A stretch of DNA of 64,000 bases. It comes from Montifringilla adamsi. Its lineage: Eukaryota > Chordata > Aves > Passeriformes > Passeridae. The DNA lies in the NCBI GenBank assembly GCA_017590115.1, contig JAGGNK010013114.1, positions 2,894,992 through 2,958,991 on the forward strand, given 5' to 3'. Position 1 is the stretch's first letter, and each line of letters opens with the position of its first letter. Made by a program: the position numbers and the translations under genes. Below the pieces are notes generated by a model. The model saw only the letters and a list, made by a program, of their open reading frames with translations, was not told the origin of the DNA and ran no database searches. Below, piece by piece: positions 24,786-36,824 of this stretch.

Positions 24786-24822
24786 TTAGAATAGAGTAGA
24801 ATAGAACAGAATAGAATAGATA
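24786..24822 (+). repeat. Degenerate AGAATAG-type tandem run
   Basis: Irregular short units of TAGAATAGAG, TAGAACAG and TAGAATAG type, about 37 bp in all. Confidence 0.5.
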
Positions 24823-25116
24823 GCTACTAGCAGTGGACTAACTTCAAAGGCTTCTAAAACTGAAATCAATTTACAGATTTTTTGGATGCTAGAAAGAGCT
24901 TTCAAAATTAGTCTGGCAGTCTTGCACAATGAGAAGAGGTTCTTCAGGAGAAACTGATTTCCTTCTAGAAGGAGATGTTCTAGCAGACCTAGGAGGAAAT
25001 ATTTTGAGACCTTTTCTGTGGGTTAATTTGGGGTTTTCCTTTGGAGAAATTAGAAGTGTAGTGACATTAAAGCATAATAATATAAAAGGTAACTAAGACT
25101 TATTTTTAAAAATGCC

Positions 25117-25144
25117 ATAGATTTAATTAATTAATTAATTAATT
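25117..25144. repeat. (TTAA)n microsatellite
   Basis: About six TTAA units in a row, self-complementary. Confidence 0.75.
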
Positions 25145-28100
25145 ATCAATTCTTTATAAATCAAATATTTTTTAAAATACCAAATTCTTTGTTCAAATTT
25201 GGCTTCTCCATTTAGTGCAATATGGCTATTCTTCTTAGAACAATTTCTGTATGCAAAATCATACAGTAAATCCGCTAATCGGAAAGGGAATGTACATTCT
25301 TGTCTTAATAAGAAAGATATAATCCACATCTGAATCCCAGCATGGGAGGGTCAGTGGGAGAAAAATGCTCCCTGACACAGCAAGTACAGGATTCTCAGAA
25401 CTCAAAAAGTTCAAACACCAGGAAGTCGCATGATCTAAACAGTAGAAATCTTTCATCAGTGCTGAGTCCTCACCACAAAAACTTAAAAGGACATCTTGCT
25501 TTTCCTTTTTTTCCTCTTTAACCACCTACTTGTTTCTCTGATCTACATCTGAAAGAAGAGCTTGTTCAAAATCACTAAGATATGACAAGAGAGCAGCAGA
25601 TCTATATCTGAAGCATTATATTCAGTGGATGCACTTCCAGCCTCCTTATAAAGCCAACAAAGGAAAAATTGTACAAAATGTTTTGCAGTGATCATAAGAC
25701 AAAATTTTTCCACTTTCATGTTCTTTAGCAAAACTGACAAGAACAAGCAAAACCCCACATGGCATAATAGATGCCACTTTCTTCTTTGAGATGTCCTTTC
25801 CACATTTCTACATAAAATTTGAACTATTCAACTTTTGTTGCAGGGTTCAGTGTTAGCATTGTCAATCACAAGTATCTGTCAACACACACCAAGCTCAAAA
25901 ATGGTGCTAAGTTAAAATATACACACTTGTATGCACTCTTCCATATGCTGACCACATTTTAGAAGCAGTGAGTAATGGGGACATAGCAGGGATTTACTTG
26001 CCCTTCTCATTTTAGAGCTTTTAAACCCTATTGATTTCATAGGTGTGATCTTTTCTCATCAATTAAAAAAAAATTGCAACAAATTTTGACCTAAAATGAA
26101 ATCAAATCAATATTATTATGTGATTATAACATTAACACCCAACCTCAATCGAAAAAAAATGTCAAGAGCTATCATAAAGTCATGAAGGCTTCTACCCATC
26201 TGATCAAAGCCCATGTCTTAATCTTGCATACTCTAATAATTGCTGATAATAATTCAGTAAAGCTGCATAACTAGAAAAATAGGAGATAATACAAATAAAG
26301 TGAATTACCTAGCAAGATAGTTTGCTACTTGGATGATGTTTGCAAACATATATATGTACATTCTATCTATCCATATGTAGATGAGCACCATGTGAAATTT
26401 AGATGTATATGAAAGAGCAGTGAGGTGTCTTATATTGAAGAAGAATTTCCCTGCTGAGAATAGGAAGTAAGTGTATATTTCCTGGATGTGAGAATTTAAT
26501 GTCTGGGTGTCATAAGCAGGAGCTTCTCCATCTCTTGATCAGGGGGAGGTAAAAGTGCCAGAAGATATTGGTTAAGGAGTGTGAAGGGCACCCTATGTAC
26601 ATGACCCTTTATTGTACAGTACTGCTCAGTTCTTGACTTGTGATTGTGGAGTTTCTTGGATTCTACAAGAATGAAAGAAAAATCCTGCTTTGGAAAAAAA
26701 TCTAAATGTATTTGTTCTTCCTTGTATCAAAATTCTTCCATGAATATCCATGAAACATTGCATGTACTTAGTTCTGTGATTTCAATCACAGCTGGTAACA
26801 GGGAAATACCTGTACCATTTTTGTTTGTATTCCATTTCCTGTACCTTTTAGGAATATACAAGGATGGTTTTGTCTGCATGAGTATCTTGAGAAGCTATTC
26901 TGTGAATGACTTTCTTCAGTGGTAATCTATGCTTCTGTCCCCGATAGAGCAATTATAGGACAAAATACTGGCTCCAATCATCCTCTCTCCCTAGCAGACT
27001 ACATTTTCTTACTACAGTGAATGAACTTTGACCTCTAATCCATTTAAAATGCAGCTGCTGAGTTCTTCTGACTGTTGCTCTGACTCTCTGAGTATTTTCT
27101 TTTTCACTTCTTTTTTCCCTCTGCCTCCCATTTCACTCACTGCTCTACCTTATCCTACTCCTGACAGTGCAATCTGCCTCACCTTGAAGGTCGTTCACAC
27201 CATTCTCTCCCTCCCTCCTTGTCTAGTCAAGTCTCTTATCTCGGAACATTAATTTAGCTAGACTACAGTGAGTGGAAGTAATAAAAAATAATTGGCTATT
27301 TGTAATACTTCTAATCAAGGCTGTATTCATGTTTCTTTCTCTTTAGAGTTATAAGGTAATAAAAACAAGTTGCTCTCTGTGAAAAGTATTGAAATCCATT
27401 GCTAGATAAATATTATACAAAAATAGAAATATAGAAATGTTAAATTTTAACTACTCTAGAGATTATAGGATGCTTACTTACTAAAGACAAATTCCAATTT
27501 AATTGCTTCCCTTGCAGCAGAGTTGTCAGAGGGCAGCATTTGTGACAAAGACATTTAACAATATGAATCATAACATTTCTGTTTAGATTGGTGGAGTCAT
27601 GACTATTGTGAAACATCTACAATTAATTTAATTTCCTACATTTGTAACCTTTTAAACTGTGATCATGACACAGCAATAGAAATGGACTTCTGTTTAGATG
27701 TTGTCTTTTCTAGACAAAGTCTTCACTGTCCCTCTAGAGCTGCATGATCAAAGTTGTGTCCAACTTGAACCTCATCCTGACCTTCTGCTGAATTATTCCA
27801 GCTGGAGAAGAAACTGGGGGATCAGCTAGTTGTCTTCATAACTGATTTTCTGTTCTTTGGGATAGACTGTCTCTTTTTCTGTTTCTTTTTTTAAGTCCAC
27901 AAATGCATGTCTTTATTTGTGGACATGTTTGGATTAATCCAAAAATCCTGAAGATGTTTTTCCAGACCACAGAGTCAATCAACTCCCTTAGTCAGCAACC
28001 TGGCTTATATTTTCTGCTTTAAACTGGTATCATTAGAGTCTGGGTAGGCTTTCATCTTAGTCTCCTCTTTCTCACTGTTGCTCAATATTTAGCACTTCTC

Positions 28101-29420
28101 ACACCTTTCTTCACATGAAATAATACTCTGAAATGCTCTCCTTAATGTCAGTTTTCCTTTTTCCCAGCAGACTTGCATCCACCTTTGAAAAGAAAAATGC
28201 ATCTAACTTCTTTCTTATCCTAAATAAATACACCAGTTTCAATGAGGTTTAAGCCAGTCCATAACAGAAACCTAATGCCAATGCTACACATTCTTACATG
28301 GCTTCAATAGTTTGCAATCCTAAAAATCTAGGTGTAAAATAAATGGCATTTTCTATTGATCATAAACTCAATGCTACAACTGCAGACTCATATAACTTTA
28401 TCCCTTCCTTGTCCTGCACCACCCTTCAGTAACTAGGAGATTTCTCAGTCCACAGCAGTCATACAGAAGGGATTACTTTGCAATTTCAGTTGTATCTCAG
28501 TAATCTTTTACAGAAAAGACCAAAAATCACTATTTAAGCAATTGGGAACTATTTTACTCTCCTATAAATCAAAACAGGTGATGAAATTTTAGTCTATTTC
28601 ACTGAAAAAGCCAATTATTCTAGGACTGAGACCAAGTATGGGGAATTCATCTGGAAATGTGTTGTTTTTCAGAAAGGTAAAAGAAAATGAAATACAGAAA
28701 GAAGCATTGAAATAACCTTATCTCAGAACACAGCAAATTAGTGTATTCCTGAGTCCTCTCTGAGTTGTAGCTTTGTTTATGAAGAATAGAACAAGTAGTA
28801 AACTTTGGCCTGGTGTTGTTCACTGTCCTTGACTTCTCAGAAGCATAATGTACATTCTTTTTTAATGCCAGCATTAAGCCTCCCATCCACTTCATTGGCA
28901 GCAGCCCATGGCTCTTTGATGAGGTGATTTCATGAGTTTTGTTTTACTGAGGAGGAGAAAGACTCTGCAAGTCTTTCTTACTGTCACATGTAAGTTTCTT
29001 GCTGAGTCCATCAGCATGTGTAATTGAGTAAGTGAGAAAGTAATATCATTTGGTCTCATGGTTGGAGTAAAGCTTTTCTCAAGATGACAACCAGTCGAGA
29101 AAATATAATAGCACTGTGGGAAAATTTAGATTCTGAAATGAGGCTAAATGAATGGACTTCAACATAACATAGTTGGTTTTACAGACTGATTTTACACTGC
29201 AACCTAACCATAATAAGATAATGAATCATCCTTATCCACTTAAGGATTAACTAATTCTGGTCTGACATGTTTCATGAGAAACACTGCCTGAGGGTTACCA
29301 AACCCCTTGTATCCTTTGCATCAGATCCTGCAGGAAAGGAGGGACACATAGAGCTATATCTAAACAATCCCAGGCACAGCAGATGGACCTTGAGCTGTCT
29401 TTTCTGCTGCAGATCCATAT

Positions 29421-29680
29421 GTAGAATCATAGGATTGTTTAGATTGGAAAAGACCCTTAAGATCATTGAGTCCAGCTGCTAACCCAGCACTGCCAAGTCC
29501 ACGACTAAACCCTGTCCCTAAGCACCACATCTACACTTCTTTCAGATACCCCAGGGATGATGACTCAGCCACTACCCTGAGCAGCCCGTTCTAATGCTTG
29601 ACAACCCCTTCAGTGAAGAAATTTTTCCTAATATCCAACCTAAGCCTCCTCTGGCATAACTTGAAAGAGGAGAATTTCCT
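29421..29680 (-). mobile_element. CR1 LINE 3' fragment
   Basis: Minus orientation: TAGAATCATAGGATTG, TTGGAAAAGACCCTTAAGAT, AGCACCACATCTACAC, AGTGAAGAAATTTTTCCTAA and TCCTCTGGCATAACTTGA follow the CR1 3' consensus for about 260 bp. The terminal octamer is partly kept (GAATCATA). It is 5'-truncated. Confidence 0.85.
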
Positions 29681-32600
29681 AATGCTGCCACTGAAATCCT
29701 ATTTGCACAAAAGAACATTTTCCTTTTGGTTTAGGTATAAAGGATTTTATAAAACTCAAGGCAATGAAAATAACATTTATAGGGTTGGTTGTTTTTTATA
29801 AGCCTCAGGGAAAAAGAATATCAGAGTTAAGGTTTCCTTCCTTTTTCTTTAAATCATATTGTTAGTAATAAGAAAAGTATGATGGCAACTTGTTTTCTTT
29901 TGTAACTCTTGCTGTAACACCTACAGAGAACAATGTAAAGCAAGGATGCAGCGACATGCCTTAAATTAGATCTCACTTTAGCCAGCTTCAAGAGGATATA
30001 ATATAGCAGCACAATTTCAAAAAGCAATACAATCCTTGGAATTTTTTTATAACAAATCACGATTTTCAGGGCTGGCAATTCCCAGTATCCCCTTTGCTAT
30101 TATTTTAGCAGCAGTACACCCTTGGATAAAATATATGTTCCCTGAAAATGCCAAGATCCTTCTTGCAGTCCGGTCACAGGCTGCATTTGAATGCATTGGC
30201 CTGTGGGTTACCCCAGGAACCCCTGCATGACAAGGGGTTGTTCTCAGCCACACTCTGCTGTCAGCACACATCCTGTGCACTGCCATTGAAGTGGGTTTAT
30301 ACAGCAAATACAGAAAGGATGAGTACAAATTTTTCTCCAGCACATTTTTGGTACTGATGAACACTCTAAGGTGCTGCCTTAATGCAAACAATATTCACAA
30401 ACTGTTAGTGTGATGAGGAGGAAAACACAAAAGACGTCAAGATTCAAGACACATGATTGGGTTAGACATGGATTTTCCAACCTCTGTTTAGCAAAAGGTG
30501 AACAGGGTAATGCAGCAGCACAAGCACCGTATTTTCAAATATCATCCTTTTTGCTGAGTTACACATGAGCATTCAGGCCCCAAATGAGATAAGGATAACT
30601 TCTTGTTACTTTTTAGTGGTGGATGCAAATGGTTTGATTCAGCAAGTTATCTGAGCACACAATTGGCCATTGAATTAAATGGGACTTACCCACTTAAAGC
30701 TAAATGTGCCCTGCAGGATGAGCACTATAACACTGAGATATTAAAAATAAACTAGGGTACAGCAGCACAAAAGTTGAGACCATCCACCATCTAAAGTACA
30801 GGAAGAATAGAGAGGCAAAGGAACAAATCCAGCATACAATGTTTAATACCTTTAGGCATGATGAGATAATAAGTAGGTTATTGTTTTCTGAGCCATTAAA
30901 GGAATGCATTGGTTTTAAGGATGTTGTTATTTTTAGTGAAATTTTAGTTCTCACAGGAAATACAGACAGGCTCTTCCTATGGCTTGCAATGTGTTTGCTA
31001 GAAACAGCCATCTGCTTCTCCTGCTTTCTCCTAAGGGGAATAAATTCCTTACATCTGGCCTGTAAAATAGGACTTAGTGCCAGATCCTAGACCCAATGAA
31101 GTTAAATGATGTCTTTCCCTTAGTCAGGAAAAAATCAGGATTGTATCGCTTTTATAGCTAACATCTCCCGCTGCTTTTGCTGTTTTTTTGTTTTGAGTCT
31201 TATTCTATTCCAGATAATGGGCAGATGTTGCTGCCCATATATCCTTATTTCTAGATTTATGCATAGGAATTCTCTTGCCTTGCTCAGCATAGATGCTCAG
31301 TACTACCTATTTTCCAAAGAGCTTTCAAAAACTTTTAATTGTCTGAGTACTAGAGAAAAAACTGCTTAGAAAATCCAAAAATTTAGCAACTAGGAGCTTT
31401 CTAGTTTTCCAATTCCTTTCTTGTTTTCTATTCAGAAAATTATTTCTAATTTCTTTAAGCTTTATTTCTATTTCTTTTTTGTTTTACTATCTCATTCTCT
31501 GTGTGTTATCTACTGTTCAGCTCCAGTATCACAGAAACCTCTCACAGACATTTATTCAACAAAGAACTTACATTTTCTCTACTGAAGGCTCAGATTTTGC
31601 AGATAATTTCTGCATGCAGGTCAGAATATTCCTAGGGATAGAGGTTCCCACGATTTTCCTTTCTCCTAAAACAGTTTCTGAGGGCAAGAGCAGGTCTACA
31701 TTTTACCTAGCAGTAGACATGAGGAGTTGTTACATTTCTCCTTATTAATATTATAGCAGTTGGTGAAAGATAGAGATGTGTGCCTGTCTTAACACAGGGG
31801 AAAAATTTAATTATTACATATCTAATAAGATTTTATACCCAGCCAGTACTGTTAAGTTAACTGCAGATGTAGGTGGGGAAATAAAATCAACTGAAGTGCA
31901 ACATAGTGCAGTACAATGCTGTTGCCATGCAGAACATTCTGTGGCTTTCTGTTATGAACCAAATTTTATATATTCAATACATAGAATTAGTGGGCTTGGT
32001 GAAAACTTTGCTGATTCAAGATACATTTCTACAAAAGGAGGGATAGTAGTAGAGTATGGAACAGTTTGTATATGGTAAAGAAAGGAAGAGTTTCCCTAAA
32101 ACCCAAAAAAATCTGAGAGGAACTGTGGCAAAATTAAGTTTATAACTTTGTAGGTGTCTGGGCAAGGAGCAGGAGAGAATGACTGCTTACTCAAGGGAGA
32201 GTAAGCTCCTTACATTCTACACTGCAGACAGAGGCAGCCTGAAGCAGGCTGAGGCAAAGAGAGAAAGTCCTCACAACACATTCAGCCATCCTTAGTGTGA
32301 CCAGTTTCAAGTGGGTTAATGTTCTTGAAAAAAGTTGATGCTAAAAGTGTTACTAGATGCCTGAATTTGTGGCTTCCCTGATACAGTCAGTGCCTTGAAC
32401 TGGACCTTGTGAAGAAGCCATCTCAGATTCAGCTTTAAGCCAGGTGATTTAGTAAAGCAGGTAGAGGATGGTAATCCAAAGCACTGTTGGAGATTTTAGA
32501 GCAGTTATAAATGATTAGTGAATTAGGAATGTGTAGCAAAGAAACTAATCCAAAGCACTTGAAATTACAAAAATATTTTTCTAATATATCTAGCCTGTAA

Positions 32601-34857
32601 AATCAAGATCAGACTTCAAATGTAATGCAATACAGTGTTTCCTAAGCAGTAAGGATCCTGAATCTGGTTTTAGGATTGTAAATGAATGCTGCCAGTATAT
32701 TGTATTGTTAGTACTTGTCACTATTTCACCTTTTTAGGACCATCAGATAACTTAGTACATAATCAGTTCTCATTATGTAATGAAATCACCTGTAAATTGT
32801 TTATTGAATTCAGCAAATCCATTCTTAAAAGTTTTGGTGATTCTTTTCAAAGATACAATGGTAGTTTGTTGTCAGTCCAGATCTAATTTAATCTCTGAAT
32901 GTCCCTTGGGACATTCTGTTCTTTCAAGACAATCTTCACTGCAATTATTAGCATTTAAATGGTAGTTTGTTATTACTGTACACAGTAATAAGCATCATCC
33001 AAAACACATTCATTACTACCTTACTCCCTCAATGCATGAATGCAACAATAAAAGCTGTATACCACCTTTACTTGTGCATTTGCTGCCACAGCTTTTAATT
33101 GTTAAATAGCAATATATTACATGTATTATACATATTCAAAGAATATACAGTTCAAGGTTTGAGTTTCAAATCTAGTGTGCGGATAGTGACATTAAATATA
33201 TATATATGCGTGAGTGTTGCTGCCTCCTCACGGAGAGTTCTGTTTCTGATTTTAGTTAGTCTAACCAGTGCTGCTGGAAGTGATTGTGTGCCTATTTTTT
33301 TAGGACATTGGTGTCAGCTCTGGTGTTCTGGTTTAGAACATCTACATTACACCATGGAACATGAAAGTATACATCTCCTGAGTGGTGTCTGATGTGAAAG
33401 AGTTTTTCAGTGCACAATGCTAGCAAATACACAGTATGTGCTCCAAAACAGCTCCTCTCCTCCATTCAGCTCCTCTTTACACTTTCTTTAACGTGTTCTT
33501 GAATTGAAACCAGTCCCTTCATCCTCTGCAGCAATGCACTGCCCTCTCCTTATTCAAATCTCATCTCAAGGTGGTTTGATTTTGAAGAACTCTTAATAAT
33601 CCCTAAGCAGGGAAAGTATGTGATAAGTAGGACATACATTTTGTGGAGAGTGCCAGCTTGTGGAAGAGCTACCCAGAGTCAGAGGCACAGGATGTCTTCC
33701 AGTAACCCTTACACATTGGGCTGCATCTGGCTGTCATTTCTACTGTTACCTTTGCAGATAAGAAGGGTATCTTTCCTTCCGAAAGCACCAAGGCCATTAC
33801 CAGTTCCAGAAAACTGGGCTTTTAAATTTCCTCATGTTCAGCCAGAACGATGAGTTTGCTGTGGCAATCAGCCCTGCAGGGTACAGCAGCATCAAATGCC
33901 TCCCTAGTGGTCTCTAGTGTCCATTTAGTGATCCATGTTTATCCCACCCTGCCACTCTCCTCCTCTCCATTTGAGCTAAGTGACAGATTTCTGCCTTACA
34001 ATCTGTCACCCTGGAGAGTCCTTCTGAAAGCATGGCACAGGTGTTTCACTCACTGCAAACACTGCTTAGATGCTTCACATTTCATAGTGTGGAACTCTTC
34101 TTTCGTGTTTGAGGCTCTGCAGGATCTGGTAATCAAAGAAAGTGATTAGGGTGCCTTAGCGCCTCGTTGACCTGCTTAGGCCTCCTGGAACACTCACTTC
34201 TTCTTCTGCACTACCCATCAGTCCTGCTTCCTATGTCTGAAACCACTTATAGTTAAGTTGGGAGACTCATAACACAAGTTACTAACTTCATGAAGTAAAT
34301 GCAGAAAAGTACTAGCAGTGATTAGCAGAGGGATCTTTGATCCTTCTCTTGAGTATTACTACCAACCAGAACATGTAATGCTATGCTTCTATGTCTTGAT
34401 ACTGTTTCAAAACAGTCACTTCTCCCTCTACATCAGACATTTTTATTCCAAGCACCTGCTTTTTGAAATAAGCGAAGAAGGTCTAGACCTTCACTCCTAC
34501 TGTTCATGTTTTTTTTGTTTAACATATTTATCTCAGCTATTTCCTGCTCTTCTTATAAAAAACAGACCTTCCTGAAAAGGTCTTATAAGAAAGCATTTTC
34601 ATATGGAAAACATGTTGGTGACAATTTTTTCATGGAGTTGAGTCAACTAATAAAAGAGAACAAGACAAAGTTTTTAAAAATCCCTTTAAAATTTAAATTA
34701 CAAAAATGGTGCTTGAAAATAAACCAGGAGTACAAAGGGACATGAGATAGGAAGGTGTGAGGAAGGCAGAAATTTTGGGTTATACGAGAAAATCGCCTTT
34801 CTTAAGCTAAAATGGCACCGTTTTCTGTTTTCAGTAACACGTAATAGATATTTGGGG
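29681..34857. other. Non-coding stretch with traces of old repeats
   Basis: About 5 kb with no gene seen. A possible ancient amniote repeat at 30634-30745 is listed separately. AT microsatellite-like sequence occurs around 33199. Open frames are short and overlapping. Confidence 0.5.
30634..30745 (+). repeat. Possible ancient amniote interspersed repeat
   Basis: GATTCAGCAAGTTATCTGAG, CACACAATTGGC, AAATGGGACTTACCCACTTA and AAGCTAAATGTGCC resemble a palindromic repeat I recall from turtle, crocodile and bird genomes (words like GATTCAGCAAAGCACTTAAG and CAATGGGACTACTCA). The match is degraded and I cannot name the family. Confidence 0.35.
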
Positions 34858-35250
34858 CCATAGAATCACAGAATAGGCTGACTTGGAAGGGACCCACAAG
34901 GATCATCAAACTCACAAATGCTGTTTCTGTACAGGGCAATCAGAAAGTTAAACCTCATATCTGTGAGCATTGTTCAAACACTTTTTGAACACCGACAGGC
35001 TTGGAGCCTTAACCACTTCCCTAGGGAGTTTGTTCCAGTGCTTGACCACCCTTCTCAGTGAAAAACTTTTTCCTAATATCCCATCTGAACTTCCCCTGAA
35101 GCAACTCTAACCTGTTCCCTCATGTCCTATCACTGGACACCAGGGAAGAGATGGGCATTTCCCTCTCTGCCTGCCCACATGAGGACATCGTAGGCAGCAA
35201 GTAGGTCACTCTTGGTCTCCTCTTTCTGTGCTGAGCAAATCTAGTGTCTG
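34858..35250 (-). mobile_element. CR1 LINE 3' fragment, about 390 bp
   Basis: Minus orientation: CATAGAATCACAGAATAGGC, TTGGAAGGGACCCACAAGGA, GCTTGACCACCCTTCTCAGT, GAAAAACTTTTTCCTAATAT, CCTATCACTGGACACCAG and CTCTTGGTCTCCTCTTTCTG follow CR1 closely. The two terminal octamers (TAGAATCACAGAAT, reversed) are kept. It is 5'-truncated with no coding part. Confidence 0.9.
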
Positions 35251-35369
35251 GGCCAGGTTCATTTGTGCTGTTTCAAAAGCTTTCCACAATAAGTATTTGG
35301 CCCTTCATATTTAGTATTTTGCTAATCCAAATACAATAAAAAATCTTGGGGCTTTTTCAATTAAATAGA

Positions 35370-35450
35370 TAATATTAATACCATTAAAAAAATTTACATT
35401 TATGTAACACTTCTCATTGACAAAGAATCTCCAAACAATTTATTGATAGT
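35370..35450 (+). repeat. Possible MIR/CORE-like ancient repeat remnant
   Basis: TTTACATTTATGTAACACTTC followed by TCTCCAAACAATTTATTG is reminiscent of the widespread amniote word series TATATAGCGCCTTTCA ... TCTCAAAGCGCTTTACAAA. The likeness is weak. Confidence 0.2.
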
Positions 35451-35626
35451 CATAGAAATTTCTAATTAGGAGTACTTCTTTTGCCTCTTTTGCTTAAATA
35501 TGTGTCTTTTTAATCACCAGAACTTCAGGCTAAAGTATATTAACTGTGTCATTCTCCAATCTACAGCCTTAAAAGTGATGAACTAAATCTGTAACCTCCT
35601 ACTGTGCTAGCTGAGTCCTTCCTGGA

Positions 35627-35662
35627 ATGAGTAATCCCACTGAATTCAATGAAACTACTCAT
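35627..35662. repeat. 36-bp imperfect palindrome, ancient repeat core
   Basis: ATGAGTAATCCCACTGAA is followed by TTCAATGAAACTACTCAT, with 14 of 18 positions complementary, centred on GAATTC. The layout matches the core of old palindromic amniote repeats with CCATTGAAGTCAATGG. The family name is not known to me. Confidence 0.4.
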
Positions 35663-36420
35663 GCAACTGTTCAGAAGTGTATTAAAATATTATGCAGCTT
35701 AGATCTATTCACATCGGGGGCAATACCATCTTTTTAAATTTAGTAAACCATGATTTAATCCCAGGAGAATGTTAGGTCGTTTTTCCTCTGGAATTAACAG
35801 AAAAATTAAATCCTGAAATGAAGAAGACTCTGCTCAGGGCCACGTTAGTCTAAGGTCTGTTGGTTGTTGTTGGGATGGCAAAAGTCGTGCTTCTGACTTA
35901 CTGTACAGAAACAAAAGTTATTTTGCAGACTCACCTGTCCTCAAATAAGGAATCTCAAGACTGCTGTCCACTCTTATACAAAGTATCACCAGGTGTTGAA
36001 AGTTTTTATGTGCATATTGTACATGCAGATGAAGAAGGAGTTAGACACTCAATTTACTTTTGTGAAAGTTTCTCTTTAGGGTTTCTACACAGATCTGAAG
36101 CATGAGAGAGGCCGTTCCACCAGAAATGCATGGATGAACAGGAGTCTTCCTTGCTCCCCATCAGCTAGAATAACTGCTTGTAAAAAAGAAGGGTTATAAC
36201 CTAAATGGTGTGGAAATATTGTCACTAGTTCATTAAGATGGAGGCAGGAAATGCTACTTTTGGCTTTAATAAGTGTTTTAAAAAAATTCAAATTTACCTT
36301 TGCAATTGAACCATTACATGTTTAAATCTCTCTATATATAAAGTTGTTGAATGTGTTCAGAAATTAAATGAGTACCTAACCACAAAGGCACTATGGCAGG
36401 AAAGAACTGGAACATTTATG

Positions 36421-36425
36421 GGTGT
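36421..36425. repeat. Probable target-site duplication (GGTGT)
   Basis: GGTGT precedes the LTR start TGTTTAAGCG and recurs at 36820-36824 after the terminus CTACA. Overlap with the LTR's own first bases leaves one base of uncertainty (5 or 6 bp). Confidence 0.5.
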
Positions 36426-36819
36426 TGTTTAAGCGAACACCCCATGTGTGGAGACACAAGGCTTGACTCCATGTTTCTCAGAAGGCTGATTTATTATGTT
36501 ATATATTATGTTATATATTATACTAAAATACTACATAAAAACTATACTAAAAGAACAGAGAGAAAAGAATGATCAGAAGGCTACAAAGAACAGGAATAGA
36601 ATAGCATGTATAACAAAATCTTGTGACTGCTCACAGCCTCGGCACAGGTGGCTGTGATTGGTCATCAATTGAAAACAATCCACATGTTCCAGTGGAAGAT
36701 GCACCTGTTGCATTCCAGAGCAGCAGATAGTTATTGTTTACATTTCTTTCCTGAGGCCCTCAGCTCTCAGGAAGGAAAAAATCCTAGGAAATTATTTTTA
36801 ATAAAATATCATAGCTACA
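36426..36819 (-). mobile_element. Solo LTR, same family as 6454-7051
   Basis: About 394 bp, TG...CA. It is collinear with the 6.4-kb copy: CCCCATGTGTGGAG, ACTCCATGTTTCTCAGAAGG, ACTATACTAAAAGAACAG, GATGCACCTGTTGCATTCC and AGATAGTTATTGTTTACATT. Minus orientation is shown by the reversed AATAAA at 36490-36495 and the TATA-like stretch near 36537-36548. It is uninterrupted, so it shows the ancestral form of the copy broken by a CR1. Open frames over it (for example plus 36648-37148) are not genes. Confidence 0.8.
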
Positions 36820-36824
36820 GGTGT

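Larger units (their letters stand above)
23711..29420. other. Non-coding stretch, no gene seen
   Basis: About 5.7 kb with no recognised gene. It contains an A/C tract (24452-24485), a degenerate AGAATAG-type run (24786-24822) and a (TTAA)n run (25117-25144). Open frames are chance-like and strongly AT-biased. Confidence 0.5.
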
